Source: Desemzia incerta
GTDB lineage: Bacteria; Bacillota; Bacilli; Lactobacillales; Carnobacteriaceae
Length of the DNA stretch: 64,000 nt
Assembly: GCF_900115825.1 (NCBI RefSeq)
Contig: NZ_FOXW01000002.1
Location: 215,795-279,794 of the forward strand
Direction of reading: 5' to 3'
Shown here: one piece after another, positions 45,319-55,028 of the stretch
How positions within the stretch are numbered: the first letter of the stretch is position 1
Layout: every line of letters begins with the position of its first letter
Program-made: the position numbers and the translations under genes
Notes under the pieces: model-generated
Told to the model about the DNA's origin: nothing
What the model saw: only the letters and a program-made list of their open reading frames with translations
Databases searched by the model: none

Positions 45319-45386
45319 TTAGTTGCACTCCTTTTCTTTTCAAGCAGATTTTCCATCAGTATAACACTTCTAACAGCAAAAAAATC

Positions 45387-45427
45387 CATAAAAAAGGAGC
45401 TAAGATCAATAGACCTTAGCTCCTTTT
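45387..45427 (-). terminator. trxA terminator
   Basis: AAAAGGAGCTAAG pairs with CTTAGCTCCTTTT, with T tail on the minus strand, 10 bases after the trxA stop. Confidence 0.88.
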
Positions 45428-45436
45428 GATTATTTT

Positions 45437-45748
45437 TTATTTGTGTTTGCTTAATACATCTTCAATTTGTTCTTTGCTGTGGTAGCCGATTAATTTTTCT
45501 ACTACTTCGCCGTCTTTTTTCACTAACAGTGTAGGGATACTCATAATACCAAATGAAGCTGGTACTTGAGGGTTTGCATCTACGTCCATTTTAACAAATT
45601 TTACTTCGTCGCCGATTTCTTCATCCAATTCATCCAAAACTGGTGATTGCATACGACATGGTCCGCACCAAGTTGCCCAAAAATCCGTTACTGTTAAGCC
45701 GTCTTTTGTTTCTGTTTCAAATGTAGCATCTGTTACTGCTTGTACCAT
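45437..45748 (-). CDS. trxA: Thioredoxin
   Basis: 103 residues. WCGPC at 27-31 and the cis-proline in SIPTLLVKKDGE. General thiol-disulfide reductase, electron source for ribonucleotide reductase and methionine sulfoxide reductase. It follows mutS2 as in Bacillus. Good AGGAGG. Confidence 0.97.
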   Translation of the reverse strand: MVQAVTDATFETETKDGLTVTDFWATWCGPCRMQSPVLDELDEEIGDEVKFVKMDVDANPQVPASFGIMSIPTLLVKKDGEVVEKLIGYHSKEQIEDVLSKHK

Positions 45749-45858
45749 AATGTTATTCCTCCTATAGAATTGCTTACTTTAGGTGCTTAACTTATAATTA
45801 GTAAGCCTTTATTATTTTTATTATAACAAACTCTGTATAAGATTTCTACTCTTTGCGC

Positions 45859-48225
45859 TTAATTTTTAAATTCGACTATCGTTGCTCCATTACCACCTTG
45901 GTTTGCTGGGGCATATCCAAATGATTTAACAGAAGGATGACGCTTCAAGGCTTCAGTTACTCCTTTGCGTAAAGCTCCTGTTCCTTTACCATGCACGATT
46001 GTTACTTGAGGGTAATTAGCCAGCAATGCGGCATCCAAATATTGATCCATTCTGGCCAAGGCATTTTCATACCTTTCTCCACGAAGATCCAATTGCGGAG
46101 AAACATGACTTTGACTAGCAGACTTCAATGTGGCCGTTCTGCGTGCAGGTTCTTTTTCTGGTGCAGTCAATATCAAGTCGCTCTCATCCAACTTCATTTT
46201 CAACATTCCCATTTGAACTACCCATTGTTTATCTCCTGCTTTTTCCACAATGATCCCTTTTTGGCCAAAGGATTGAACTTTCACATCATCACCGGGCTTC
46301 AAGCTTTGTTTGGCTTTTTCTTTTTTCAAGACTTTGTTTTTTGACAAAGCTTCTTCATGACGCAGATTTGCTAACCGTGTTCTGGCATCTATAAACTCAT
46401 GCTCTTTTATTGCTCCGTCAATACCGCTTTCCAACTGTTTGTTTCTCAAGTCTGCAATCACTTTTTCTGCATCTTCTTGTGCTTGTTCGACTGTTTGATT
46501 GGCTTTCTCTTTTGCTTTTTTCATCAAGTCATCTCGTTCTTGCCAGAACTCTTGTACAGCTGTCTTCAAGTCTTTCAATAATTGATCCGCTTCATTGACA
46601 TGCTCGCGAATTTCTTGGTATTCCATTTCGGTCATTTTTCGAGTATTCTCCAAATCCGCGATCATCTCATTCAGATTTTGTGTTTCCCCATCAATCAAAT
46701 GACGAGCATTTTGGATAATATCTGGACTTAGACCCAAGCGTTTAGAAATCTCAAAAGCATTACTTCTACCCGGTACCCCGAACAACAACCGATAAGTTGG
46801 ACTTAACGTATCTACATCAAACTCCATACTGGCATTGATCGTTTTAGCATGATTATAGCCATAAACTTTTAATTCAGGATAATGTGAGGTTACCATAACT
46901 GAGCTGCCAACAGAACCAATTTGATCCAGTATAGCAATCGCCAGAGCAGCTCCTTCTTGAGGATCCGTTCCTGCACCTAGCTCATCAAATATAATCAAGC
47001 TTTTTTCATCCATTTTTCGTAGTATCGAAACGATATTGGTCATGTGAGATGAAAAAGTACTTAAACTTTGTTCAATCGACTGTTCGTCTCCAATATCTGC
47101 GAATACTTCGTTAAAAATCCCGATTTGACTTTCTTCTGCAGCTGGAATCTGCAATCCTGATTGACCCATCAACTGCAATAAGCCTAGCGTTTTCAAGATG
47201 ACCGTTTTCCCACCTGTATTGGGTCCCGTAATCACAACAGCTTGATACTCTCCGCCAATAAAAATGTCATTGGGCACAACTGTTTGTTGATCCAATAAAG
47301 GATGACGAGCACTGTACAACTTCACTTCATTGTCGTCATTTATTTCTGGACGTACTGCTTGAATACTTTTCGCATAAGCAGCTTTAGCGCCAATGAAGTC
47401 TAATTGAGCTAACAACAGCATATTGTTGTGGATTTCTTTACTGTATGGAGCGATTTCTTCTGAAAGCTCAGCCAATATACGGTCTTCTTCGTGGCGTTCT
47501 TCGATTTGCAGTTGGCGCAACCGATTATTCAAGTCTACCACAGCTTTTGGTTCAATAAACAGCGTTTGACCTGTAGAACTCTGGTCATGTACGACACCGC
47601 CGAAATGATTCCGGTATTCTTGTTTTACGGGTACAACATAGCGGTCATTTCTGATCGTGATCAAAGCATCGCTTAGATACTTGGCACTTTTCCCACGAAT
47701 AACCGATTCCAATTTTTCTCGAACCGCATTTTCACCTTTTTTGATTCCCACTCGAATACCTCTTAGTGCAGGACTGGCATCGTCTAAAATATGACCATCC
47801 TCATTGACCGTTTCACGAATGCGTTGGTTCAACTGCGGCGTGGTCACAAATTGATCTGTAATCGTGTATAAGCGGTAAAATTCGATTCCAGTTTCTTTCA
47901 ATTCTTCAAAAAAGCGGCGTGTTTCTGTAGTGGTCGTTAATATTTTTCCAATCTGTGCGATTTCAGTAGCATTCAATGATGCACCTATATCCAACCGTTT
48001 CAAATGCGGTCTTACGTTTTCCAATTTTGGAATGGGCATCCCTCCGCGCAATCGTTCGATCTGGACTCCATCAGCTGTTTCTTCTTGCCATTGCATCACT
48101 TCCTCTTTTGATTGAGATGGATGCAAGTCAGAAATCATTTCTTTTCCTAAAGTAGAAGAAGCAAATGATGTCAGTTCTTGAATGATTTTTTGAAACTCTA
48201 ACGTTTTTAATATTTTTTGATTCAT
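45859..48225 (-). CDS. mutS2: Endonuclease MutS2
   Basis: 788 residues. Core and clamp domains (1-320), ATPase with VITGPNTGGKTVILKTLG, FADIGDEQSIEQSLSTFSSH and IFDELGAGTDPQEGAAL, a coiled coil (510-620), and a C-terminal Smr nuclease domain beginning LDLRGERYENAL with HGKGTGALRKGV. MutS2 suppresses recombination and, with its Smr domain, rescues collided ribosomes in Bacillus. It is in a zapA-cvpA-mutS2-trxA cluster. Confidence 0.96.
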   Translation of the reverse strand: MNQKILKTLEFQKIIQELTSFASSTLGKEMISDLHPSQSKEEVMQWQEETADGVQIERLRGGMPIPKLENVRPHLKRLDIGASLNATEIAQIGKILTTTTETRRFFEELKETGIEFYRLYTITDQFVTTPQLNQRIRETVNEDGHILDDASPALRGIRVGIKKGENAVREKLESVIRGKSAKYLSDALITIRNDRYVVPVKQEYRNHFGGVVHDQSSTGQTLFIEPKAVVDLNNRLRQLQIEERHEEDRILAELSEEIAPYSKEIHNNMLLLAQLDFIGAKAAYAKSIQAVRPEINDDNEVKLYSARHPLLDQQTVVPNDIFIGGEYQAVVITGPNTGGKTVILKTLGLLQLMGQSGLQIPAAEESQIGIFNEVFADIGDEQSIEQSLSTFSSHMTNIVSILRKMDEKSLIIFDELGAGTDPQEGAALAIAILDQIGSVGSSVMVTSHYPELKVYGYNHAKTINASMEFDVDTLSPTYRLLFGVPGRSNAFEISKRLGLSPDIIQNARHLIDGETQNLNEMIADLENTRKMTEMEYQEIREHVNEADQLLKDLKTAVQEFWQERDDLMKKAKEKANQTVEQAQEDAEKVIADLRNKQLESGIDGAIKEHEFIDARTRLANLRHEEALSKNKVLKKEKAKQSLKPGDDVKVQSFGQKGIIVEKAGDKQWVVQMGMLKMKLDESDLILTAPEKEPARRTATLKSASQSHVSPQLDLRGERYENALARMDQYLDAALLANYPQVTIVHGKGTGALRKGVTEALKRHPSVKSFGYAPANQGGNGATIVEFKN

Positions 48226-48344
48226 ATCTTCACCTCGTCTATACTCGGTCCTTATATTAAATATATTCTATTCATCAATACAACAAGAAATCGTTTCTGC
48301 TGTATTAGAAGAAACGATTTCTTTTGTTTATCTAGTTTGATTCT

Positions 48345-48893
48345 TTAACTGATGGTGCTTACCCACCAGGAATAAATTTGCTCTGACAAGATCGGAGTGT
48401 TGGTGACAATCATTTTTGCCAATCCACTGCTGGCAAATTGTTCTTGAACAAAATCTATCGGAAGCATTGTGAGAACGAACAATAACAAGAACACCTCTAC
48501 ATAAGAGATGACTCCGCCAATAACAGCTCCGCCAATAGAATTGGCTTGTTTGACTACGGGCAAAAATTTAACACCCCGTGATAATCCGCCTATAAAACGA
48601 GTCACTAGCCAACCCAAAAAGATGATCAATAAAAAGGAGATTCCATGGTAGAAAGCTTCATCCAATTGGAAACTCAAAGCCCCGCTGTAAAATACAAATG
48701 AATCATCTATAGAAGCGGAAGGGTAAGGAACCACTAATTGTAAATACTCACTCACTTCTAAGTAATACCGGCTTGCAAAGTAGTAAGAGACTAAAAAACC
48801 AATGGAAAGAATCAATTGCAAAACCAATCCTCTTTTAGCCCCACTATAAATCCCAATCAATAAAAATACAATGATTCCGAACGTCATCCACAT
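48345..48893 (-). CDS. cvpA: CvpA family membrane protein
   Basis: 182 residues, four to five hydrophobic segments. GIYSGAKRGLVLQLILSIGFLVSYYFASRYY and VKQANSIGGAVIGGVISYVEVFLLLFVL are CvpA/YshB signatures. Related to colicin V production protein; the cellular role in Firmicutes is unclear. Seventeen bases after zapA. Confidence 0.88.
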   Translation of the reverse strand: MWMTFGIIVFLLIGIYSGAKRGLVLQLILSIGFLVSYYFASRYYLEVSEYLQLVVPYPSASIDDSFVFYSGALSFQLDEAFYHGISFLLIIFLGWLVTRFIGGLSRGVKFLPVVKQANSIGGAVIGGVISYVEVFLLLFVLTMLPIDFVQEQFASSGLAKMIVTNTPILSEQIYSWWVSTIS

Positions 48894-48909
48894 ATGTTAA
48901 GTCCACCTT

Positions 48910-49206
48910 TTATTCTTCATTCAGGTTTGTATGTTGCAAGTTTTTTACTTCTTCTCTCAATTGCTCCAACTCTTTTTCCATTTGCTGCATTTTGATTTGC
49001 ATTTCAATCTGATCGGATACGGCGTTCACGGCTGCTAAAACCGCTCTTCTTTCCGGATCCAGCCCTTTTGTCAATTTTTCAATTTGTTTTAATTGTTCAT
49101 CAATCGTTTTTTCAACAACTTGCAGATGTTGCACTGAGCGTGCCCCGATAATGGTATACTCTTTTCCTGCTATCGTTGCTTTATACCGTATTTTATCCTT
49201 AGACAC
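48910..49206 (-). CDS. zapA: Cell division protein ZapA
   Basis: 98 residues. RYKATIAGKEYTIIGARSVQHLQVVEKTIDEQLKQI is the N-terminal ZapA head, followed by a long helix with heptads. ZapA cross-links FtsZ filaments. GTG start at 49206 after AGGAGGGTG. First gene of the zapA-cvpA-mutS2-trxA run. Confidence 0.93.
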   Translation of the reverse strand: MSKDKIRYKATIAGKEYTIIGARSVQHLQVVEKTIDEQLKQIEKLTKGLDPERRAVLAAVNAVSDQIEMQIKMQQMEKELEQLREEVKNLQHTNLNEE

Positions 49207-49275
49207 TGAACACCCTCCTAGTTAAACACATTTCATTTTATTTTAACATGAATCTGCTGGAATTTGTAGAGTTTT

Positions 49276-49316
49276 AAAAAAAAACCAGGAAACGAAGCAT
49301 CAGCTTCTTCCTGGTT
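49276..49316 (-). terminator. Terminator of the Mga-type regulator
   Basis: AACCAGGAA with TTTCCTGGTT plus an inner AGC/GCT, followed by eight or more T on the minus strand. The stop codon lies in the hairpin loop. Confidence 0.85.
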
Positions 49317-50820
49317 CATTTTTCATCTCTCTGTTTTCTGTAGGGATTTCTTTTTCAGGACGAAAATCTTTTTGGTGAGAGTAAATTTGATCGATCATCA
49401 TTTTTATTTGGTCCCAACTATGCTCGTTAGCAGAATAATTGATACCTACTACTGGTATGCTGTTGTCCAAACGAAATTTATACTCTGTTACTTCATGATC
49501 TGTCACAATGAGTTGAATAGAATCTGGATAATCTTCATTCGCCAACAAAAAGCTTTTTAACTTATAAGGGTAATAAAGTTGCATCAGTTCTTCTAAAAAC
49601 TTTTCATGGTACAATCCGAATTGTGAGACAATCAGCACATTGATTTTGTTTCGATGCTTCAAAATTTCAGTGGTCAAATTTTCCCACGTTGAGATAAGGA
49701 TGTATAAAAAATCCATTGGATCATCGAGCACGTTTTCCAGCCATTCTCCTCTATAAAAGTTCTCTAATACATCTACTGCCGTTTCCAGAAAATCGTCGTA
49801 TAATCCGCCTTGATTATAAACGGTGATTTTGTTTCGTTCAACTAGTGAATAACTTAATCCTTGAAACTCTATTTTATAGAGATAGTGACTGAATAGTCTT
49901 TTATGCACCATTTCTTTATTGCCTAAAAAGATTGACATTCGCTCAGTTAAAATCGTCAAAAAAACTTCTATATCATCATACACTTGTAAAAATCTTTGAT
50001 TTTGCTCTATAGTATCTCTCGTAAAAAAAATATACCTGCTCTCTAAGAAATAACTGATGAATTGGCTATCTTCTTCGTGAATCTTAAAAGGCAGTTTTTC
50101 TAATTCTCTGGAGACAAGCTGTTCAGTCTCTTTCGAAACAGGCAATAGTGGAGTGTAATTTGATTCTATATGATTCGCTTTAGAAAGGCGTTCAAAAATA
50201 AGTACTAACCATAAAGTCATTTTGTTCATTAAGGTAGCAGAAAACGCTAATTTGTTTTCGGTTTTAAAGGCTTTAACTAGTGTGTAAGCTTCTTTGCTGT
50301 ATCGAGAATGACGTTTCAAACAGGACGTACCATACTCTTCCCAGAACAAGACTCCGTAAAAGAAAATAATTTGTTTTTCTTGTCCTTGAATCCGTATCGG
50401 CTTTTGTTGAATCGTTAAACCATATTTTTTAAGCACTGGTTTAACTAATTCAATACACCTTTTTACAGAAGATACACTTGTATAAAGTTCTTCCGCATAT
50501 TCTTCTAGTGTCTGCAATGAATCGTAAAATAATAAATTAACAAATTGGACATTTAAGCATTCACGCAAAATCTGCTGATAAAAGTTATCCATTTGAAATT
50601 CATGTAAAATATTTAAGCGAACCCCTTTTTGTTTGGATGTTTCAAATTTGAAGGTAGATGAAAAATAAAGGCGAAAATAATTCATATCTGATTTCACTGT
50701 ACTTTCAGAACAATTCAATTGTGCAGCAATCTTTTCTGTCTTCCACCATTGATTTTCCTTCAACATGCATTCGATAAACATTAGTCTTCTTGAACTGCTG
50801 GAATCTAATAAATCTCGCAT
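49300..50820 (-). CDS. Mga/PRD-type transcriptional regulator
   Basis: 506 residues. N-terminal winged helix-turn-helix (about 10-80: KTEKIAAQLNCSESTVKSDMNYFR), a second helix-turn-helix (about 90-150: LEEYAEELYTSVSSVKRCIE), PRD-like helices (190-390), and an EIIB-like end (NVLIVSQFGLYHEKFLEELM). Mga/AtxA relatives control carbohydrate or surface genes in response to PTS state. Which PRD histidines are phosphorylated cannot be told. Target unknown; no PTS genes are nearby. It separates zapA from rnhC, usually adjacent. Confidence 0.85.
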   Translation of the reverse strand: MRDLLDSSSSRRLMFIECMLKENQWWKTEKIAAQLNCSESTVKSDMNYFRLYFSSTFKFETSKQKGVRLNILHEFQMDNFYQQILRECLNVQFVNLLFYDSLQTLEEYAEELYTSVSSVKRCIELVKPVLKKYGLTIQQKPIRIQGQEKQIIFFYGVLFWEEYGTSCLKRHSRYSKEAYTLVKAFKTENKLAFSATLMNKMTLWLVLIFERLSKANHIESNYTPLLPVSKETEQLVSRELEKLPFKIHEEDSQFISYFLESRYIFFTRDTIEQNQRFLQVYDDIEVFLTILTERMSIFLGNKEMVHKRLFSHYLYKIEFQGLSYSLVERNKITVYNQGGLYDDFLETAVDVLENFYRGEWLENVLDDPMDFLYILISTWENLTTEILKHRNKINVLIVSQFGLYHEKFLEELMQLYYPYKLKSFLLANEDYPDSIQLIVTDHEVTEYKFRLDNSIPVVGINYSANEHSWDQIKMMIDQIYSHQKDFRPEKEIPTENREMKNEPGRS

Positions 50821-50957
50821 TACCTCACCCCTACTCTCGCACTTTTCAATGGCAATCTTTTAATCATTTTACCATACTTAATTAATCATTCAATCGAATT
50901 TCTTTGAATATAATAACAATTGTTAGAAAGAAGTTTTAAAGCGCTACTTTCTTACAT

Positions 50958-50991
50958 AAAAAAAAGCTAGACAGGCGTCATAGCTTTTTTT
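50958..50991. terminator. Orphan terminator-like hairpin
   Basis: AAAGCTA pairs with TAGCTTT, with inner GAC/GTC, flanked by A8 and T7. It is a good terminator in either direction, but no recognised gene ends beside it. Confidence 0.65.
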
Positions 50992-51227
50992 GAGTGCGGC
51001 ATATCGGGGATTGGGCGCTGTTTTATATAGAAAATAAAGCAGGCAAATGTTTTTCTTTTGATTTAGTTGTCCTTTTTGATTGTAGATTCTAATTTACAAG
51101 ATCATTTCTTCATGTTTTATCAATAAAGAGTCTTTTGATAATGGAAAGGCCCTGACCGGCTCAAAAGTAAAAGAAAAAATTCGATAATTTAGAATGCATA
51201 AAATATGTCATATAGGACAACTAAAAT

Positions 51228-51351
51228 AAAAAAGGAGAAGTACGTCCATGTAAACAAACCGTAAAAGGATACGCTCATGACTTAGTGACAAGGCAAGTGA
51301 TATGAATTAAGTAAATTCAGCCTAACAACGTACAATTCATCACTCCTTTTT
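51228..51351. repeat. Long inverted-repeat element, possible small RNA
   Basis: AAAAAAGGAG (51228-51237) pairs with CTCCTTTTT (51343-51351), and GTACGT (51240-51245) with ACGTAC (51328-51333). About 80 bases lie inside, with a small GAATT/AATTC hairpin. The closing arm plus T run would end a plus-strand transcript. It contains AGGAG, then ATG directly followed by TAA (51248-51253). No RNA family recognised. Confidence 0.4.
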
Positions 51352-51449
51352 CATTTCTTATAACAACAATAGCAAATTCTCAGCCAACTTTCCTTTCTTT
51401 TAGTACATATTGAATAGTATATTTTGGCTGTTATTTTTACAGCAACTAG

Positions 51450-51479
51450 TTGACATCCTTTAAAATACTGTTTCAAAAT
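51450..51479 (+). promoter_or_regulatory. Promoter upstream of rnhC
   Basis: Perfect TTGACA (51450-51455), 18-base spacer, CAAAAT (51474-51479). The transcript would have a leader of about 145 bases before rnhC. Confidence 0.5.
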
Positions 51480-51629
51480 TTATTTTTGTGTCATTTAGGA
51501 AAAATCACGCATAAGGTTCCAACTCCATTCCAGGATCATTTTGCTTTCTCCATCAGACTGTTATACTATATAAAAGAATCTACTGCATGTGTAACTACTG
51601 ATAAAAATAATGATGAAACGAGTGATTTA

Positions 51630-52559
51630 ATGTCTAATGAAGTCCTGATGGTTTCAAGTCAGACACTGGACGAAATGAAAGAACAGTATAAAAACTATTT
51701 GAAACCAACCAATCCTCCTGGAAGTGTATTCGCTGCTAAGAAAGGCTCTGTCAACATTACAGCTTACAAATCAGGAAAAGTGTTGTTTCAGGGAAATCAA
51801 TCTCAAGAAGAATTTTCTTTATGGGCTTCTAAAGGTACAACAGCACCTAAAAAAAGTTCAGCAAAAAAAGTGGATACTACATTACCTTCTGGCTTCAGTC
51901 AATGGTCTGTTTTGGGAAGTGATGAAGTGGGAACAGGCAGTTATTTTGGTCCTTTAACTGTTGTAGCGGCTTATGTAGATCGGTCTCAATTTGAGCTGTT
52001 GAAAGAGTTGGGAGTACGCGACTCTAAGGAAATGACGGATAAAGAAATTTGTCGAGTAGCAAAAGATTTGATTACCTTTTTACCGTACAGTTTATTGAAT
52101 GTTATGCCAGAAAAATACAATCAGATCCAACCTAAAATGTCACAAGGTAAAATGAAAGCCGTATTGCATAACCAAGCTTTACATCATGTACTGATGAAAA
52201 TCAGTCCAACAGTACCTGAAGCAATTTTGATTGATCAATTTGAATTACCGTCTACTTATTATAAACATATCCAAGATCAAGCCATTCAAGTAAAAGACAA
52301 GGTTTATTTCCAAACCAAAGGTGAAAGCCATCATCTAGCAGTAGCCGCAGCCTCGATTATCGCACGTTACGCTTTTTTAACCGGCTTAGAAGAATTGACA
52401 AAAGAAGCTGGGATGAAAATCCCTTCAGGCGCAGGTTCTGCTGCAGATCTAGTCGCTGCAAAATTATTAAAACGCGGTGGGGTCTCCTTATTAAATAAAT
52501 ATGCTAAATTACATTTTGCAAATACAGATAAAGCTAAAAAAATAGCAGGGTACAACTAA
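51630..52559 (+). CDS. rnhC: Ribonuclease HIII
   Basis: 309 residues from ATG at 51630. An N-terminal TBP-like domain (1-80) precedes the RNase H core with LGSDEVGTGSYFGPL (Asp98, Glu99), GVRDSKEMTD, and ESHHLAVAAASIIARYAF. It removes RNA from RNA-DNA hybrids. A 60-codon upstream extension is open but does not resemble the family. The ribosome site GAGTGA is weak. Confidence 0.93.
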   Translation: MSNEVLMVSSQTLDEMKEQYKNYLKPTNPPGSVFAAKKGSVNITAYKSGKVLFQGNQSQEEFSLWASKGTTAPKKSSAKKVDTTLPSGFSQWSVLGSDEVGTGSYFGPLTVVAAYVDRSQFELLKELGVRDSKEMTDKEICRVAKDLITFLPYSLLNVMPEKYNQIQPKMSQGKMKAVLHNQALHHVLMKISPTVPEAILIDQFELPSTYYKHIQDQAIQVKDKVYFQTKGESHHLAVAAASIIARYAFLTGLEELTKEAGMKIPSGAGSAADLVAAKLLKRGGVSLLNKYAKLHFANTDKAKKIAGYN

Positions 52560-52597
52560 AAAAGGTCAAACAGGAAATTATTCCTGTTTGACCTTTT
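52558..52597. terminator. Bidirectional terminator between rnhC and pheT
   Basis: AAAAAAGGTCAAACAGGA pairs with TCCTGTTTGACCTTTT. Convergent genes on both sides. Confidence 0.9.
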
Positions 52598-52606
52598 ACG
52601 ATTCTC

Positions 52607-55024
52607 TTAACGAATTTCTGCATTCAGTTGAGTGACAATCGCTTCCTTCACTTCTTCAAAAGCTTTTGTAACTTCTTCCTCTTGCAATGTTGCTTCTGGG
52701 TTTAAATAAGCTAAAGTATATGCCATTGATTTTTTGCCAGGAGCAATATGCTCTCCTTGATAAAGGTCGAATAATCTGACATGTTTCAAGTATTTTCCAC
52801 CTTTTTCAAGAATAACATCTACGATTTGCTGGTTTGTCACTGTATCGTCTACCAATAAAGCGACATCTCGTGTCATGCCAGGATACTTAGGAATTCCACG
52901 ATACACCGTAGCTTCTTTTTCTGCTTGGACAATCGCATCTAAATTCAGTTCAAAAGCGTACGTTTCATTAATGTCCAACTCTTTTGCGGTTACAGGATGA
53001 ATTTGTCCTATAAATCCAATTTCTTCCCCGTTCAACAAGATAGTTGCTGTACGTCCAGGGTGCATATCTGATCGATTGGTATCTTGTTGGTACTCAACTT
53101 CTCCAACCAATCCATAAGTGGTCATTAATTCTCCTAAAATACCTTTTAAAACGTAGAAATCAACTTCTTCTCCTTCACCTTGCCAGTCTTTCTCACCTAG
53201 TGAACCAGTTATGACACCCGCCAAATGTTCTTCTTCGATTGGCAAAGTTTGAGTTGGGTCTTTGTAGAATACTCGTCCAGTTTCGTAAAGAGCTGCATGT
53301 TGATTATTGTGTGACAAATTGTATTGTACATCATCCAATAAACCGCTGATCAGATTCATTCGCAAAGTACTTCGTTCTTCACTCATCGGCATTTCCAATT
53401 GAGTCATGTCACTTTCTCTCATCATAAAGCGGCTGGCTTTTTCAGGTGTAGTCAACACATAGCTGATTGCCTGAGCTAAGCCTGCATCTTCTAAGAAACG
53501 TCTTGTGTGACGTACCAAACGTTGTTTTGTTGTCAATCCGCCAGGAAGCGATTCTGTTGTAGGAAGCGTTGAAGGTAATCGGTCGTACCCGTAAATACGA
53601 GCAACTTCCTCAATTAAATCTGCCTCAATATGAATATCCCAACGTCTAGGAGGTACTACTACTGTTACCTCTTCATTTGAAATGGTCACGCCGAAACCTA
53701 ATTGATGGAAAATCTTTTCGATTTCTTCTGCAGAAATAGCTGTTCCTAGTGATCGATTTATTTTTCCAAGGGTAGTCTTGACTACACTATCTTTTACTTC
53801 TGCTGTATCTACAGAAGCAACGCCGGAAACAACCGTCCCTTCTCCGAGCTCTGCCATCAATGCTGCAGCATGCTCACTAGCTTGTTGCAATGTTGCAAGA
53901 TTGATCCCTTTTTCAAAACGAGAACTAGACTCACTGCGCAAGTTTAACTCTTTAGCTGTTTTACGAACCGAGATCGGTTCAAATAAAGCCGCTTCTAGAG
54001 CAACTGTTACCGTATCATCTGTGATGTGTGAATCCAATCCGCCCATGACTCCTGCTAACGCTACAGGCTTTTGACCGTCAGTGATAACAATATTGTTTGA
54101 AGTCAATGTACGCTCTTCTTCATCTAAAGTAACCAATTCTTCATTTTCTTTTGCACGACGAACTAAAATTTCTTTTGAATTTAATTGGTCATAGTCAAAC
54201 GCATGTAATGGTTGACCGTATTCTAATAAAATATAGTTTGTGATATCTACAATATTATTTAAAGGACGAATGCCTGCATTCATTAATTTAGTTTGCAGCC
54301 ACATTGGGCTTTCTTTTACTTTGATATCTTTGATTACACGTATCGTATAGATCGGCGCATCTGTGGTATCTTCAACGGATACAGACATGTAGTCTTCAAC
54401 TTTATCCGTTGAGTCCTCTGTAAGGACCACTTCTTTAAAGCTTGGTTCAAGATCATATACAGCAGCTACTTCATGAGCTACTCCACGCATACTTAACGCA
54501 TCTGCTCTATTTGCAGTAACCGATAAATCTAAAATCGCATCATCCATCGCTAAATAAGAGAATACTTCTTCGCCTGGAACTGCATCTTCTGGAAGAACAT
54601 AGATTCCGTCAGCGTATTTTTTAGGAATCACTTTATCTGAGTACCCTAATTCTTCTAATGAACAGACCATTCCATTTGATACTTCTCCACGCATTTTGCT
54701 TTTTTTGATTTTTTTATTTCCTGTTATACGTGAACCCGGTAAAGCGACAATGATTTTTTGCCCAGCCGCAATATTAGGCGCTCCACAGACGATTTGAGAA
54801 GGTTCTTCTTCTCCAATATCTACTTGGCAAATATGCAAATGGTCTGAATCTGGGTGGTCTACTACAGATAAAGCATGACCTACCACGATTTTTTTCAATC
54901 CTTCTTGAGGAATCGTAACATCTTCTACTTCAATACCGGTACGGCTTAGTTTTTCTGCCAATTCTTCCGGAGTGATTGAATCTAAGTTTAAATATTCTGA
55001 TAACCATTTATAGGATACGTTCAT
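52607..55024 (-). CDS. pheT: Phenylalanyl-tRNA synthetase beta subunit
   Basis: 805 residues, standard length. An N-terminal EMAP/tRNA-binding domain ([28 protein letters not shown]), B3/B4 editing domain (SSRFEKGI), B5, and a C-terminal ferredoxin-like anticodon domain ([19 protein letters not shown]). Partner of PheS in an alpha2-beta2 enzyme. Four bases after pheS. Confidence 0.97.
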   Translation of the reverse strand: MNVSYKWLSEYLNLDSITPEELAEKLSRTGIEVEDVTIPQEGLKKIVVGHALSVVDHPDSDHLHICQVDIGEEEPSQIVCGAPNIAAGQKIIVALPGSRITGNKKIKKSKMRGEVSNGMVCSLEELGYSDKVIPKKYADGIYVLPEDAVPGEEVFSYLAMDDAILDLSVTANRADALSMRGVAHEVAAVYDLEPSFKEVVLTEDSTDKVEDYMSVSVEDTTDAPIYTIRVIKDIKVKESPMWLQTKLMNAGIRPLNNIVDITNYILLEYGQPLHAFDYDQLNSKEILVRRAKENEELVTLDEEERTLTSNNIVITDGQKPVALAGVMGGLDSHITDDTVTVALEAALFEPISVRKTAKELNLRSESSSRFEKGINLATLQQASEHAAALMAELGEGTVVSGVASVDTAEVKDSVVKTTLGKINRSLGTAISAEEIEKIFHQLGFGVTISNEEVTVVVPPRRWDIHIEADLIEEVARIYGYDRLPSTLPTTESLPGGLTTKQRLVRHTRRFLEDAGLAQAISYVLTTPEKASRFMMRESDMTQLEMPMSEERSTLRMNLISGLLDDVQYNLSHNNQHAALYETGRVFYKDPTQTLPIEEEHLAGVITGSLGEKDWQGEGEEVDFYVLKGILGELMTTYGLVGEVEYQQDTNRSDMHPGRTATILLNGEEIGFIGQIHPVTAKELDINETYAFELNLDAIVQAEKEATVYRGIPKYPGMTRDVALLVDDTVTNQQIVDVILEKGGKYLKHVRLFDLYQGEHIAPGKKSMAYTLAYLNPEATLQEEEVTKAFEEVKEAIVTQLNAEIR

Positions 55025-55028
55025 GTTT

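Larger units (their letters stand above)
50821..51629. other. Long non-coding gap between the regulator and rnhC
   Basis: No convincing gene over about 800 bases. It holds an orphan terminator-like hairpin (50958-50991), a long inverted-repeat element (51228-51351), an inverted repeat CAGCCAA (51381-51387) / TTGGCTG (51424-51430), and a promoter (51450-51479). A 32-codon frame from GTG at 50994 has no ribosome site. Confidence 0.6.

Noticed and set aside
51230-51303. Phage terminase-like fragment (VKGYAHDLVTRQVI reading)
   Set aside because: A 20-residue frame vaguely recalls the N-terminus of terminase large subunits, but it has no start, is very short, and no other phage gene is near.
51450-51629. 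60-residue N-terminal extension of RNase HIII
   Set aside because: The extension does not resemble the family, overlaps the putative promoter, and the normal N-terminus begins at 51630.
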